From positions 1 through 34,710 of the forward strand of contig DASVUC010000101.1 in assembly GCA_036387255.1 (NCBI GenBank): a stretch of DNA of 34,710 nt, read 5' to 3'. The notes beneath the pieces are model-generated. The model saw nothing but the letters and a program-made list of their open reading frames with translations, did not search any database and had not been told where the DNA came from. Each line of letters opens with the position of its first letter. Positions within the stretch are counted from its first letter, which is position 1. A program made the position numbers and the translations under genes. Source of the stretch: DASVUC01 sp036387255 (lineage in GTDB: Bacteria; Planctomycetota; Phycisphaerae; Tepidisphaerales; Tepidisphaeraceae). Positions 1 to 8,611 of this stretch are shown here, in pieces.

Positions 1-683
1 ACCTTGCCGTGCCGGTGACGGACGATCAGAACCGATTGATCGGCTTGATCACGGTGGACGACGTCGTCGATGTCATCCAGGAAGAGGCGACGGAGGACGT
101 GCAGAAGATGGCCGGTGCTGGCGCGGAGGAACGGCTGACGAGTCCCTGGCATTTCTCCTTCCGCAAGCGGATCTGGTGGCTGGAGGTGAATCTTGCGACC
201 GCGTTCGCGGCGGCGGCGGTGATTGCTGTTTTCAAGGAGACGATCGAGAAAGTCGCGATTCTCGCTGCTTATCAAACGATCGTCTCTGGGATGGGTGGCA
301 ACGCGGGGGCGCAGGCGATGGCGGTGGCCATTCGCGGGATTGCGCTGGGGGAAGTCGACTTCGCGCTGCTTCGGCGAATCCTTTATCGTGAAGCGATCGT
401 GGGGCTGGCGAGCGGCATTGTGATTGGCTGCACAACCGCCGCCATCGCGGTCTTCTTCAACTACTCCAACCATGGCGCGCTGCTGGGCGTGGTGGTGTTC
501 CTGGCGCTGGTGATTAACCACGTGCTGGCGTGCACCAGCGGCGTGGCGATCCCGTTCATCATGAAGCGGCTCGGCTTTGACCCGGCGCAATCGGCCACCA
601 TCTTCGCGACGACCGTCACTGACTGCTGTGGGTTTTTCACCACCCTGGGCCTCGCGTCGCTCCTCATGAAGTGGCTGGGCTGA
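1..683 (+). CDS. mgtE: MgtE-family magnesium transporter, C-terminal part (5' truncated by window)
   Basis: The reading frame is open from base 3 and ends with TGA at 681-683, so the N-terminal domain and most of the CBS domain lie before the window. What is visible is the end of a CBS repeat (LIGLITVDDVVDVI), a connecting helix, and the five-helix MgtE transmembrane domain. The MgtE signature GGNAGAQ, followed by a conserved RGIALGE stretch, is present, as is the pore-region Asp in TTVTDCCGFF near the C-terminus. The family is a homodimeric Mg2+ channel in the inner membrane, gated by Mg2+ binding to its cytosolic domains. The gene is convergent with the GNAT gene and their 3' ends overlap by 20 bp. 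The family call is firm; no regulatory element such as an M-box can be judged because the 5' end is missing. Confidence 0.93.
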   Translation, partial: LAVPVTDDQNRLIGLITVDDVVDVIQEEATEDVQKMAGAGAEERLTSPWHFSFRKRIWWLEVNLATAFAAAAVIAVFKETIEKVAILAAYQTIVSGMGGNAGAQAMAVAIRGIALGEVDFALLRRILYREAIVGLASGIVIGCTTAAIAVFFNYSNHGALLGVVVFLALVINHVLACTSGVAIPFIMKRLGFDPAQSATIFATTVTDCCGFFTTLGLASLLMKWLG

Positions 684-1137
684 GCATTTTTTCGGCGATG
701 AGGTAGTCGGTGATCTTCATTCCGAGGCGTTCGTAAGTCTGCTGCGCAGAGTGATTTTCCTTCTCCACGTACAGGCGCACACCGACTGCGCCTGCGGCAC
801 GGGCGGACGCTTCGACTTCCGTGAAGATGCTGCGGAAGACGCCGCCCTTGCGATAATCCGGATGTACGTAGACGCTCTGGATCCACCAGATATCGCCGTT
901 GCGCCAGTCGCTCCACTCGTGGGTGATCATGAGCTGGCCGACGACGCGGCCGTCGAGTTCCGCGACGAAGTAGATGCCCTTGTTTTCATCCACGAGCGCG
1001 GCGCGGACGCCGTCCGTGAGCGTCGCGCGGTCGAGCGCCAGGTGCTCGGTTTCCGTCGCCATTCGCGAGTTGAAGTCGACGATGGTTTCCAGGTCCCGCA
1101 ACTCACCGCGCCGCACTTTCGCCGATCGATTGCTCAT
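664..1137 (-). CDS. GNAT family N-acetyltransferase
   Basis: A 157-residue single-domain protein of normal length for the GNAT fold. Recognisable elements are an N-terminal helix after a short beta strand (VRRGELRDLETIVDF), the central strands GIYFVAELDGRVVGQLMI, the acetyl-CoA loop region VYVHPDYRKGGVFRSIF, where the usual R/Q-x-x-G-x-G/A is present as RKGGVF, and the C-terminal motif around NHSAQQTYERLGMK. It would transfer an acetyl group from acetyl-CoA to an amine; the substrate cannot be told. Its ATG lies 34 bp inside the 3' end of the upstream membrane glycosyltransferase gene, so it is probably the last gene of the operon starting at 6638. The 3' end overlaps mgtE from the opposite strand. 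Confidence 0.88.
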   Translation of the reverse strand: MSNRSAKVRRGELRDLETIVDFNSRMATETEHLALDRATLTDGVRAALVDENKGIYFVAELDGRVVGQLMITHEWSDWRNGDIWWIQSVYVHPDYRKGGVFRSIFTEVEASARAAGAVGVRLYVEKENHSAQQTYERLGMKITDYLIAEKMLSPATS

Positions 1138-2884
1138 TTTGTCGCGCCTTGGTTACCTGCTGTAGGTCAAACACCGGCATCGCGTGTCCGACCCAGCCGA
1201 TGGGGTGGACGTGATGCAGGATCTCATACGCGTTATCGCCACTGTCGTAAACACTGCTGGTCCAGACGGGGGAGATAATCAGCAGGCCGCGCTGGGGGAG
1301 CGGCTTGCCGCGATGGAGAAATGTCACAGCTTCTCCGACCCAATAGGCGCCGTTGGTTCCCCCGCGCCCGAGGCGCGGCAGGACATAAACAGGCAGCCGT
1401 TCGGTGTTGTGCTCGCGCAGCCAGCGTCGAATCTGCCGCAGCGCCTGATTCCAATCGAGGTTGCTGTCGGTGATCTCAAGATCGATCCGCCGCCGTGGGA
1501 AGTTGATGTAGCTGATGTAGTCAGGCAGGAAGGCGATTGAGTGAATGGCGGCGAGAGTCGTGCCGGTCCAGGCAGTTGCGATCATCCATCGCGATCCGGC
1601 CCAAACCCCCCGCCCCGCGAGCATGATCAGGAACAGATACGCCGGGAGGAAGTGCCGGATGCCGTAGTTCATCCGCGCGAACATCAGGAAGACAACGAAC
1701 GTCAGCAGGGGAATGACAAATGCGGCTTCGTCTCGAAAGATCTTCTTGCGGGCGAACGACGCCAACGCGATCCCCAGGGCAATGAATGTGCCGATGGGCA
1801 TCTTGTACGTCAGCAGCGCGGGAAAATAGTACCAGAAGCCATTCGACTGGATCTTCCCGAAGATCATCGAACTTTGGCCGAGTTGGTTGGTGATGAAGCC
1901 GGAGACGAAGCACCCGACGTACGCGCCGGCGGGCCAGCGCTGGCTGAGCACGTTGAAGATGAAATCACCTAGGCGAGTGCCGCGGAAGGGGAGGTTCTGT
2001 GCGAGGTGCGCCAGCTGATCGATGGGGCGAGAGTAGTTGAACAGCAGCAGCGTCCAGACGGTGAGGAACCACGTGAGCACGATGATCGCGATGTCTCTTC
2101 GGCTCACCGAACGGCGGTGGAAGATGGACATAATGATGAAGATCAGCGGCAGAATCACCGCAGTGTGCTTCATCAGCATCGCGACTGCGACGGCGATGGT
2201 CAGCGCGATCAACCAGCGTGTGCTGGGCGATCGGAAGTACCGCCACATCAAGTAGCACGCAATCAGGACGCCTTCCGCGCCCAGGGAGTCGAGCGCCAGC
2301 ACCGGCACATGGGCCGCGAAGTTGGGATCGATCAGCAGCAGCGACAGCGACAGCCACGCCGCCCCCAGGCCATAGAGTGATCGGCACCAGTGGAACAGGA
2401 CGCCGGCGGCGGGGATGAAGAGGATCGACTTCCACACGGCGATCAGGAGCAGGATCGCCTCGGGGCTCAGGCGGTTTCCGTAAAGCACGTCCATCCGCAC
2501 GAGGCGCTCGTAGCGCGCGCGCTCGGGCGCCAGCGGCGGCTCGCCCTCCATTGTCTCGCCCGGGACGCGAACGCCGTTGGGCCAGTTCTGAAGATGAATT
2601 GGTTCCCCCGGTAGGCAGCCGGTCACGATCATCGGCAGCGAAATCAGCATCTGCCCCAGCGGCGCATCGTTCGAATTCATCACCACGTGCCCGGGATTAC
2701 CCGTGGCAAACGCCAGCCCGTGGCGCAGGTGATAGGGCGCGTCGAAACTTTCGCTGTGGGCGTTGGCGATGAAGATCGCGCGGGGAATGAGCACGAGCGC
2801 GCTGATGAGAATCGCCAGGAAAGAGTGGCGATCCGCCCACGCGCAGGCGTGCGGGGTCTTGTGGAATGTCTCGATCTCGCTCAT
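1103..2884 (-). CDS. GT39/ArnT-like polytopic membrane glycosyltransferase
   Basis: A protein of about 593 residues with a first transmembrane helix near residue 25 and about ten further hydrophobic segments, then a soluble C-terminal region. The loop after the first helix holds an acidic pair (SESFDAPYHLRHG), at the position where PMT/ArnT-type enzymes keep a catalytic acidic residue. Such enzymes move sugars from polyprenyl-phosphate carriers to lipid or protein on the outer face of the membrane. The frame is open to 3121, but the ATG at 2884 is preferred: it overlaps the stop of the upstream gene as ATGA, which implies translational coupling, and the extension would lie wholly inside that gene. 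The acceptor is unknown, and the assignment rests on topology and the acidic loop rather than on full motifs. Confidence 0.75.
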   Translation of the reverse strand: MSEIETFHKTPHACAWADRHSFLAILISALVLIPRAIFIANAHSESFDAPYHLRHGLAFATGNPGHVVMNSNDAPLGQMLISLPMIVTGCLPGEPIHLQNWPNGVRVPGETMEGEPPLAPERARYERLVRMDVLYGNRLSPEAILLLIAVWKSILFIPAAGVLFHWCRSLYGLGAAWLSLSLLLIDPNFAAHVPVLALDSLGAEGVLIACYLMWRYFRSPSTRWLIALTIAVAVAMLMKHTAVILPLIFIIMSIFHRRSVSRRDIAIIVLTWFLTVWTLLLFNYSRPIDQLAHLAQNLPFRGTRLGDFIFNVLSQRWPAGAYVGCFVSGFITNQLGQSSMIFGKIQSNGFWYYFPALLTYKMPIGTFIALGIALASFARKKIFRDEAAFVIPLLTFVVFLMFARMNYGIRHFLPAYLFLIMLAGRGVWAGSRWMIATAWTGTTLAAIHSIAFLPDYISYINFPRRRIDLEITDSNLDWNQALRQIRRWLREHNTERLPVYVLPRLGRGGTNGAYWVGEAVTFLHRGKPLPQRGLLIISPVWTSSVYDSGDNAYEILHHVHPIGWVGHAMPVFDLQQVTKARQNEQSIGESAAR

Positions 2885-3768
2885 TCCGGCTCTTTCCACC
2901 CCGCCATCGCGACAACTTGCTGCCGGTGAACCACGAGCATCATCTTGAGGAAAAGGACCAGCGCCATCACGCCGACGATAAGGACAAGCACATCGTGCAC
3001 GCGCATCGCCACCAGCAGTGGCCGCCACCAGCTTCGCTGCGGGATGGATCCGCCCATGCGGAAGACGAGCGCAGCGCACGTGCTGATCGCGACGCCGATC
3101 AGCAGCACGAGTCCCATGCACAACGCGAGCAGGCGGCTGCGCGGCGCCAGCCCCACGTCCGGCACTCTTCGCGCCAGTCGACCGATGTATTCAAACTCCA
3201 GCGCGATCCCCACCGCCGCGATGACGGCGACGGCCTGCGACACGATCAGGAACAGAACCGTCGGTGTCGCGGGCAGCGTCCCCCCGACCTTGGCCATGTG
3301 AAGCACCACCCCCGCCAGCCGAACCGCCAGCGCATATCGAATGATCCCGCGCAGCGAGATTGGAGCGTCCTCCCGCAGCGACGCCGGGTCGCGGGTCGTC
3401 ACCAGCCACGCTCCCACGATCGAGAGCAGTGTTCCCACCATGGCAATCACTCGCGCTAACGGTGAGCCGAGCGACCCGACGAGAAAGTTTGAAAACAGCC
3501 GCACCAGCGTAGAGGTCGACGATCCCGCGCACAGGATCAACAACCCGTACGTCAACAGGCGCAGCCACGCGGGATCGGCGAAGCGAAGCCAGTCACCTCG
3601 GATGGATTGCGCGACCGCCACCCCGCACTCCGGGCAGTTCGAGCTGCGCCCCAGCTCGCGCAGGTTGTACCCGCAGCGCCGGCACGGGAGGTCATCGCTC
3701 ACGCGCTCCCCTTCTCCCACTGGAACGCCCGATTTATTGAGAATCTCGATCAACACCGCTCCCATCAT
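2881..3768 (-). CDS. Zinc-ribbon multi-TM membrane protein, function unknown
   Basis: A 295-residue protein. Residues about 28-50 form a four-cysteine zinc ribbon of the type CRRCGYNL ... CPECG, followed by about seven hydrophobic segments and a C-terminal single segment. This build (short N-terminal zinc ribbon plus membrane helices) recurs in planctomycete proteomes, mostly without known function. It is locked into the operon on both sides: its start overlaps the stop of the Gfo/Idh/MocA gene by 4 bases and its stop overlaps the start of the membrane glycosyltransferase by 4 bases. An N-terminal stretch before the ribbon (about 25 residues) has no recognisable motif. The gene is certain as a coding region; no function is claimed. 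Confidence 0.85.
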   Translation of the reverse strand: MMGAVLIEILNKSGVPVGEGERVSDDLPCRRCGYNLRELGRSSNCPECGVAVAQSIRGDWLRFADPAWLRLLTYGLLILCAGSSTSTLVRLFSNFLVGSLGSPLARVIAMVGTLLSIVGAWLVTTRDPASLREDAPISLRGIIRYALAVRLAGVVLHMAKVGGTLPATPTVLFLIVSQAVAVIAAVGIALEFEYIGRLARRVPDVGLAPRSRLLALCMGLVLLIGVAISTCAALVFRMGGSIPQRSWWRPLLVAMRVHDVLVLIVGVMALVLFLKMMLVVHRQQVVAMAGWKEPE

Positions 3769-4787
3769 TGCAGAAGCTTTTCCACTTGGATTGCTTTTCC
3801 GTTCTTGGCACCGATGACGCCCGCCATCACGGCGGCGAAGCTGAGGAGGTTATCAATGCCACTGGTCTCGGCGGGTTCACCTGTGCGAATCGCCGCGGCG
3901 AAATCGCTCAGCAGTCGAGCCTGCGGGTTGGTGCCAGAGTCTTTGATTTGTACGGTTTCGCTGCTGAGGTTCTTCCCCCATTTTTCGCTGCGCCAAAGCG
4001 TGATTTCCTTGTCGGAATAATGAATAGAACCGTGCGCGCACTGGATGCGCCAGTCGCCGTTCCAATCTGTCTGCTTTCCGTGCGCGCTCCAGTCGCCGCG
4101 ATAGCTGACCGGGGTTCCATCTTCCAGCTCGATCAGCATGTTCAAGCCAGGCTCGTGGGCGTACCAGCTCCAGCTCGGGCGAAAGCTCTGCGCCGTGATC
4201 TTGTCGATGTTGCGCCCTGTGATCGCGCGGATCAGGTCGATGTGGTGGATCGCCATGTCGACCAGGAGCGGGTACGGCATCGTCTGGCGGAAGGTGCCGG
4301 TGAAGTCGGCGGCGATGAAGAAATCCAGATGCAGATGCCCGATCTCGCCGAGCGGCTTGTCCCGTACGAGCTTTTTCAGTATCTGCATGGGCGCATGAAA
4401 GCGATAGTTTTGCCCCACCACGAGCTGCTTTCCCGCGTCCTGCGCCCACTGCACCATCTTCTTCGCGCTTGCGAGCGTGTCCGCGATGGGCTTCTCGGTC
4501 AGCACGTGCAGGCCTCGCGAAAAGGCGAGCTTCGCATGCTGAGCATGGACCGGTGGCGGCGTCACCGTGAGCACCGCGTCGGCCTCCACCTTCGCCAGCG
4601 CCTTCTTCAGAGACTTGAACCGCACCCTTTCCGGGATGGCTAGCGCCTCCCCCGCCTCGGCGAGCGGTGCATCTGCAATATCGACGATGGCTACCAGATC
4701 AAAATCCGGGGAAGATCCCGTGGCGTTTTTCCACCACGCCTTCCCCATGCCGCCCATCCCGCACTGAATCAGCCGCAGCTTCTCCAT
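3765..4787 (-). CDS. Gfo/Idh/MocA family oxidoreductase
   Basis: About 340 residues. The N-terminus is a Rossmann fold with the dinucleotide loop CGMGGMGKAWW near residue 10, a following acidic strand end (VAIVDIAD), and the family motif LTEKPIADT around residue 90, which holds the conserved EKP lysine. The C-terminal alpha/beta domain carries the paired histidine region DMAIHHIDL. These NAD(P)-dependent enzymes oxidise or reduce sugars and inositols; the substrate is not inferable. The frame opens with TTG at 4823, but the ATG at 4787 puts the Rossmann strand at the normal distance from the N-terminus and has an AAGGAAG upstream at a rather long spacing, so it is preferred. The gene sits between the zinc-ribbon/coiled-coil gene and the zinc-ribbon TM gene in one operon. 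Confidence 0.9.
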   Translation of the reverse strand: MEKLRLIQCGMGGMGKAWWKNATGSSPDFDLVAIVDIADAPLAEAGEALAIPERVRFKSLKKALAKVEADAVLTVTPPPVHAQHAKLAFSRGLHVLTEKPIADTLASAKKMVQWAQDAGKQLVVGQNYRFHAPMQILKKLVRDKPLGEIGHLHLDFFIAADFTGTFRQTMPYPLLVDMAIHHIDLIRAITGRNIDKITAQSFRPSWSWYAHEPGLNMLIELEDGTPVSYRGDWSAHGKQTDWNGDWRIQCAHGSIHYSDKEITLWRSEKWGKNLSSETVQIKDSGTNPQARLLSDFAAAIRTGEPAETSGIDNLLSFAAVMAGVIGAKNGKAIQVEKLLQ

Positions 4788-4826
4788 CCGAGCCAGCGTC
4801 ACTTCCTTACGTAGGTGATGCAAGCA

Positions 4827-6638
4827 TCACGTCTGCGCTTCATCGGGAATCACCGGCTCGAACTTCTCGATCCAGCGCTGCGGCTGAACCGCCTGCTTGG
4901 CGTTGTCGATCTGATCCTGCACCTGCTTCAACTGCTCGTTGGCAACGTCGAGCTGGGTCTTAAGCGTCGTTGTTGGGGTGCCTGTCTTGCTCGCGGCGTC
5001 AAATGTTTTCTGCGCCTGCGCCGCCCGCGCCTTGGCGATATCGAGTTGCCGATACAACTGCGTCAGCGCCGCATCCTGGACGGAACCCTTGAGCATGCGG
5101 TACCGCTTCACATCCTCCGGCGGCAGCCATTCGGTTCCCCACTTCAGCTTCCCTTCGTGTTCCTGCGAGAAGCGCGCGTTGTAATCGTCCAGGTACTTCT
5201 GATGCGCCTGTACATCGGCGCGCGTGGCGGAGTTGATCGACATGTTTCCGAGCCGGTCCAGGAGCATGCCATACACGTTGGCGGCAAGATCATCGTACTT
5301 GGGCGCGGAGTCGAGTATCCCACGCACAGTCTTGATCGCGTCGATGAGGTCCTTGATGCTGGCGTGCGCGCCGGCGAGGTAAATCATCGCGCGGTTGAGG
5401 ACCGCGGCCCGCGAGTGAACGCCCTTGTTGTAGGCGAGATCGATCGCCGGGCGGCCGTCATCGGCGCGCCCGCGGCCCAGATCTGCCGCGGCCTTCCCCA
5501 CCAGCACCAGCGCCTGCTCATTCGACAGCGTCGCCGGAATCGGCGGGCGCAACACCTTCAGCCGCTGCTCTTCGAAGATCCTCGCGGCGGCGGGATAATC
5601 CTTTTGCTTCAGCGCTGCGATCCCCTGCGCCAGCGGACTCGATGACGTCGCCTCATTGGCGTTCTCCGCTCCGGTGGTGGCGTTATCCGGTGAAGGCGCC
5701 GGCGGATTCTGGGCATTTGCCGCGGTTTGATCTGGAGCGGGATTTTGCTGCGCATGCATACTCGACCAAAGCTTGGCGGCCGTCGCCACGGTGCTGTTGA
5801 CGACGGGATCCTTGAACTTCCGCCCTTCGATGAAGTTGAAGGCGTCCTTGTAAAGCTGCTCGGCGTCCTCCTTCTTCCCCTCCGCCAGCGCCTGGTTTGC
5901 CTTGTTCAGGCGCATGGTGATGTCTTCCTTGTGCGCCTGCTCCCACTCGGCGTCGGCCTTGTCCTGCGCCTCGGCTTCCTTGGCCGCCTGGTTCTGCTCC
6001 GCCTGAGTGTTGCTCTCAGCGGTGGTGTCGCTCTTCTCATCACCGGCGCCGGCGGGCGCAAGAGTCGGCTCGCTGGTCGGCCTGGGAACCGGCGACGCCT
6101 TGGCCATCTTCGGCGACGGCGCAGGCGGAGGATTCATGTTCAAAAAGATCTGAGCGCCCCCCAGCAGCAGCGCGAAGAACACGAACGCGAAAAACGAAGG
6201 CGTCAGGTTGATCAGCTTCCCGCGGCGCGACGGCACGTAAGGCGCCGGCGCATATTCCTCGATCCCCCCGCCCGAGCGCTCGGCTGCGGACGCGATCGCG
6301 CACTCCTTGCAAACCAGTTCCCCCTCATCCTCCACCAGGTCAGATTCGTCGACCATGTTGCCGCACCGCGCGCAGGTCGCGTCGAGCTTCGGGGGCTCAT
6401 CGTTGAGCGCGGGTTCGCCGGCGAAGGAACGCATGGTGTCGCCGGTGCGCGAAGCGGCGTTCATAGCGGCGGAGTAACCGGCAGCGGTTGCGCCGGGCGC
6501 CGCCGGCGGGCCGGATTTGTTCTTCGCGACCAGCTTGATTCCCTTCCCGCAACCCGGACACTTCACCACCTGTCCCAGCGCCTGCGGGTTCACCTCGATC
6601 GGCGTCGAGCACGTTGGACATTTGATCGTCTTAGCCAT
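4827..6638 (-). CDS. Double zinc-ribbon, single-TM, coiled-coil/TPR-like envelope protein
   Basis: A 603-residue protein of unknown function. Residues 1-35 form a zinc ribbon (CPTC ... CPGCGKG). A second four-cysteine module lies near 87-115 (CARCG ... CKECA). One transmembrane helix (FFAFVFFALLLGGAQIF) is near residue 150, followed by a low-complexity Pro/Ala/Glu linker, an alanine-rich helical region that looks like degenerate TPR repeats (about 330-470), and a C-terminal coiled coil rich in Gln, Lys and Ala. So a cytosolic metal-binding head would be linked to a long extracytoplasmic or periplasmic helical tail. It is the first gene of the five-gene operon. A TACAAT hexamer ends 9 nt before the ATG and no Shine-Dalgarno sequence is visible, so its mRNA may have a very short leader. 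Confidence 0.82.
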   Translation of the reverse strand: MAKTIKCPTCSTPIEVNPQALGQVVKCPGCGKGIKLVAKNKSGPPAAPGATAAGYSAAMNAASRTGDTMRSFAGEPALNDEPPKLDATCARCGNMVDESDLVEDEGELVCKECAIASAAERSGGGIEEYAPAPYVPSRRGKLINLTPSFFAFVFFALLLGGAQIFLNMNPPPAPSPKMAKASPVPRPTSEPTLAPAGAGDEKSDTTAESNTQAEQNQAAKEAEAQDKADAEWEQAHKEDITMRLNKANQALAEGKKEDAEQLYKDAFNFIEGRKFKDPVVNSTVATAAKLWSSMHAQQNPAPDQTAANAQNPPAPSPDNATTGAENANEATSSSPLAQGIAALKQKDYPAAARIFEEQRLKVLRPPIPATLSNEQALVLVGKAAADLGRGRADDGRPAIDLAYNKGVHSRAAVLNRAMIYLAGAHASIKDLIDAIKTVRGILDSAPKYDDLAANVYGMLLDRLGNMSINSATRADVQAHQKYLDDYNARFSQEHEGKLKWGTEWLPPEDVKRYRMLKGSVQDAALTQLYRQLDIAKARAAQAQKTFDAASKTGTPTTTLKTQLDVANEQLKQVQDQIDNAKQAVQPQRWIEKFEPVIPDEAQT

Positions 6639-6647
6639 GCGATCTGA

Positions 6648-6653
6648 ATTGTA
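6648..6653 (-). promoter_or_regulatory. Candidate -10 (TACAAT) for the zinc-ribbon operon
   Basis: TACAAT on the minus strand ends 9 nt before the ATG at 6638, and no Shine-Dalgarno sequence lies between them. No convincing -35 is seen at 16-18 bp. Confidence 0.4.
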
Positions 6654-6738
6654 GCGAGAGTGTTAGAACTTTTCGCGGCCTTTTGCTTCCGTAGTTGGAC
6701 GCCACCTAAGCTCCATACCAACAGCGCGCACCGGTAGC

Positions 6739-8535
6739 TCAGGGCCTTTTGACGCGGATAAACTCGCGAAGTTTCGCCAGGGGCCACGTGTTAATGACAT
6801 GCTTTGGCTCGAGCCATGCCCGCCGGGCCACGGAAATCCCGTGCGGCACCAGGTCCAGCTCAGCGATGATGTGAGCGTCCGTATCGATCGACAGCACGCA
6901 CCCGGCCTCCCGCGCTGCGGCGGCGTTCTGATCGTTCAAATCCAGCCGCGGGTAGCTGGAGTTGATCTCCATCGCTGTCCCCGTTTCCGCCGCCCGCTTC
7001 AGAACCTTCGGCATGTCCAGCGGCAAGCCCTCGCGGCGGTTGATCAGTCGGCCGGTGGGATGCCCGATCACGTTCACGTACGGATTATCGATCGCCCGGA
7101 GCAACCGATCGGTCGCCTTTTTCGTATCCTGCTTCAGCGAAATGTGGGGGCTGGCGATGACGATATCCAGTTCCTTGAGCACCTCGTCTTCGTAATCCAT
7201 CCGGCCATCCGCGAGAATGTCGCATTCCGTGCCGGCCAGCAGCGTGATCCCTTTCAGCTTGTCGTTGAGCTTGCGGATGCGAGCCGCGTGTGCCAGCAGG
7301 CGCTCGACCGACAGCCCATTGGTCATCGCCAAGGCCTTTGAATGATCCGTGATCGCCAAGTACACGTACCCCTTCGCCTTGGCGGCCTCCGCCATCTCTT
7401 CGATCGTGTTCGCCCCGTCGGATTCATTCGTGTGCGTGTGCAGATCGCCCCTGATGTCTTCGATGGTGATCAGTTCCGGCAACTTCTTCTCTGCCGCCAG
7501 TTCGACTTCACCGTGATCCTCCCGCATCTCCGGGGCGATGAACTCTAAGCCTAGCTTCTTGTAGACGTCCTCCTCGGTCCGGCTCGCGATCGCTGCAATC
7601 GGCGGCGGCTTGGCGGTTTCCTTCTTCGCCTTCTCGTATTCCTCCAGCTTGTAGAGGCCCCACTCGCTGAGCGTCATCTTCTTCTTGAGCGCCAGCCCAC
7701 GGATCTTCACGTTGTGCTCTTTGGATCCAGTGAAGTACAGCAGCGCAGCGCCAAAATTCTCGTCCGGCACAATCCGCAGATCAACCTGCATGCCGTTGCC
7801 GATCTTAACCGACGCTTTGCTGCCCCCCTGCCCGAGGATTTGCACGACCCCGGGAAGCTTCACAAACTCCTCCAGCACACGCTGCCCTTCATCAGAACTT
7901 TTCACCGCGCCCACAATATCCACGTCTGCGATGGTCTCCTTTCTCCGCCGCAGGCTTCCGGCAATTTCCGCGCGGATCACACCCTTTAATTGCCGTACAC
8001 GCTCCAGCAGATCCTCTGCCGGCACGAGCGCTTCAAGAATCCCCACGCGCTTCGGCACCCCGTTTCCCTCCGCCGCCCGGGACTTGTATGCATCAATCCC
8101 CCTCCGAATCGTCTCAATCTTCTTTTCGCCAATACCTTTGATGCCCTTCAGCGCGCCCGATGCGATGGCCGCCTCCATTTCCTCGAGCGACGTGATGTTC
8201 TTCGACTTCCACAGCAGATTGATCGTTTTCGGCCCCAGCCCTTCGATCGTCAGCATCGGGATCAGGCCCTTCGGGACGCTCGCGGCGATTTCTTCGAACA
8301 CAGTGCTTTTGCCGCTGTTGATGTACTCTTCAATGATCTGCTGGCTGGTCTTGCCGATGCCTTCGATGTCGCAGAGCGTGTTGTTGCGCAGGCATTCGCG
8401 CAGGTCAAAGTTCATCTCGCGGACGATCCGGCCCACTTTTTGAAAGGCGATCACCTTGAAGGTGTTTTCGCCGCGCAGCTCCATCAGGGCGGCGAGGTTG
8501 GCGAACAGTTCCGCGATTTCGTCGTTCAGGGACAT
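6739..8535 (-). CDS. polX: DNA polymerase X family protein with PHP domain
   Basis: About 598 residues, close to bacterial PolX (about 570). In order: an N-terminal helix-hairpin-helix 8-kDa-like domain (1-90) and a second HhH (GIKGIGEKK near 131-139); the nucleotidyltransferase palm with the GS motif (AGSLRRRKE, 192-200), two catalytic aspartates in DVD (204-206) and the third in QVDLRI (252); and a PHP phosphoesterase domain from about 364 with DLHTHT, ITDH, GTEC, SPH, IGHP and DTDAH metal-binding motifs. Bacterial PolX acts in base-excision gap filling, the PHP domain supplying 3'-5' exonuclease or AP-endonuclease activity. The frame runs open to 8673, but ATG 8535 fits the family N-terminus and is preceded by a promoter-like TCAACA-17-TACACT ending 6 nt upstream. 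Confidence 0.93.
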   Translation of the reverse strand: MSLNDEIAELFANLAALMELRGENTFKVIAFQKVGRIVREMNFDLRECLRNNTLCDIEGIGKTSQQIIEEYINSGKSTVFEEIAASVPKGLIPMLTIEGLGPKTINLLWKSKNITSLEEMEAAIASGALKGIKGIGEKKIETIRRGIDAYKSRAAEGNGVPKRVGILEALVPAEDLLERVRQLKGVIRAEIAGSLRRRKETIADVDIVGAVKSSDEGQRVLEEFVKLPGVVQILGQGGSKASVKIGNGMQVDLRIVPDENFGAALLYFTGSKEHNVKIRGLALKKKMTLSEWGLYKLEEYEKAKKETAKPPPIAAIASRTEEDVYKKLGLEFIAPEMREDHGEVELAAEKKLPELITIEDIRGDLHTHTNESDGANTIEEMAEAAKAKGYVYLAITDHSKALAMTNGLSVERLLAHAARIRKLNDKLKGITLLAGTECDILADGRMDYEDEVLKELDIVIASPHISLKQDTKKATDRLLRAIDNPYVNVIGHPTGRLINRREGLPLDMPKVLKRAAETGTAMEINSSYPRLDLNDQNAAAAREAGCVLSIDTDAHIIAELDLVPHGISVARRAWLEPKHVINTWPLAKLREFIRVKRP

Positions 8536-8541
8536 GCCTAC

Positions 8542-8570
8542 AGTGTAGCGACGTGAGCGGCGCCTGTTGA
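8542..8570 (-). promoter_or_regulatory. Candidate leaderless promoter of polX
   Basis: On the minus strand TCAACA (8565-8570), a 17-bp spacer and TACACT (8542-8547) end 6 nt before the polX ATG at 8535, so transcription would begin at or next to the start codon. No Shine-Dalgarno sequence is present. Confidence 0.45.
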
Positions 8571-8611
8571 GCGTCAGGACTCGCGTTATCGGGCCTGTTC
8601 GGTCGATAAGG

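Noticed and set aside
5727..6647. 306-aa plus-strand frame opposite the zinc-ribbon gene
   Set aside because: Arg/Leu-rich antisense shadow without motifs; the minus strand has ordered zinc ribbons and a membrane helix.
6732..6744. tRNA-like D-arm sequence (CGGTAGCTCAGGG)
   Set aside because: No acceptor, anticodon or T-arm pairing follows; the sequence runs straight into the 3' end of polX.
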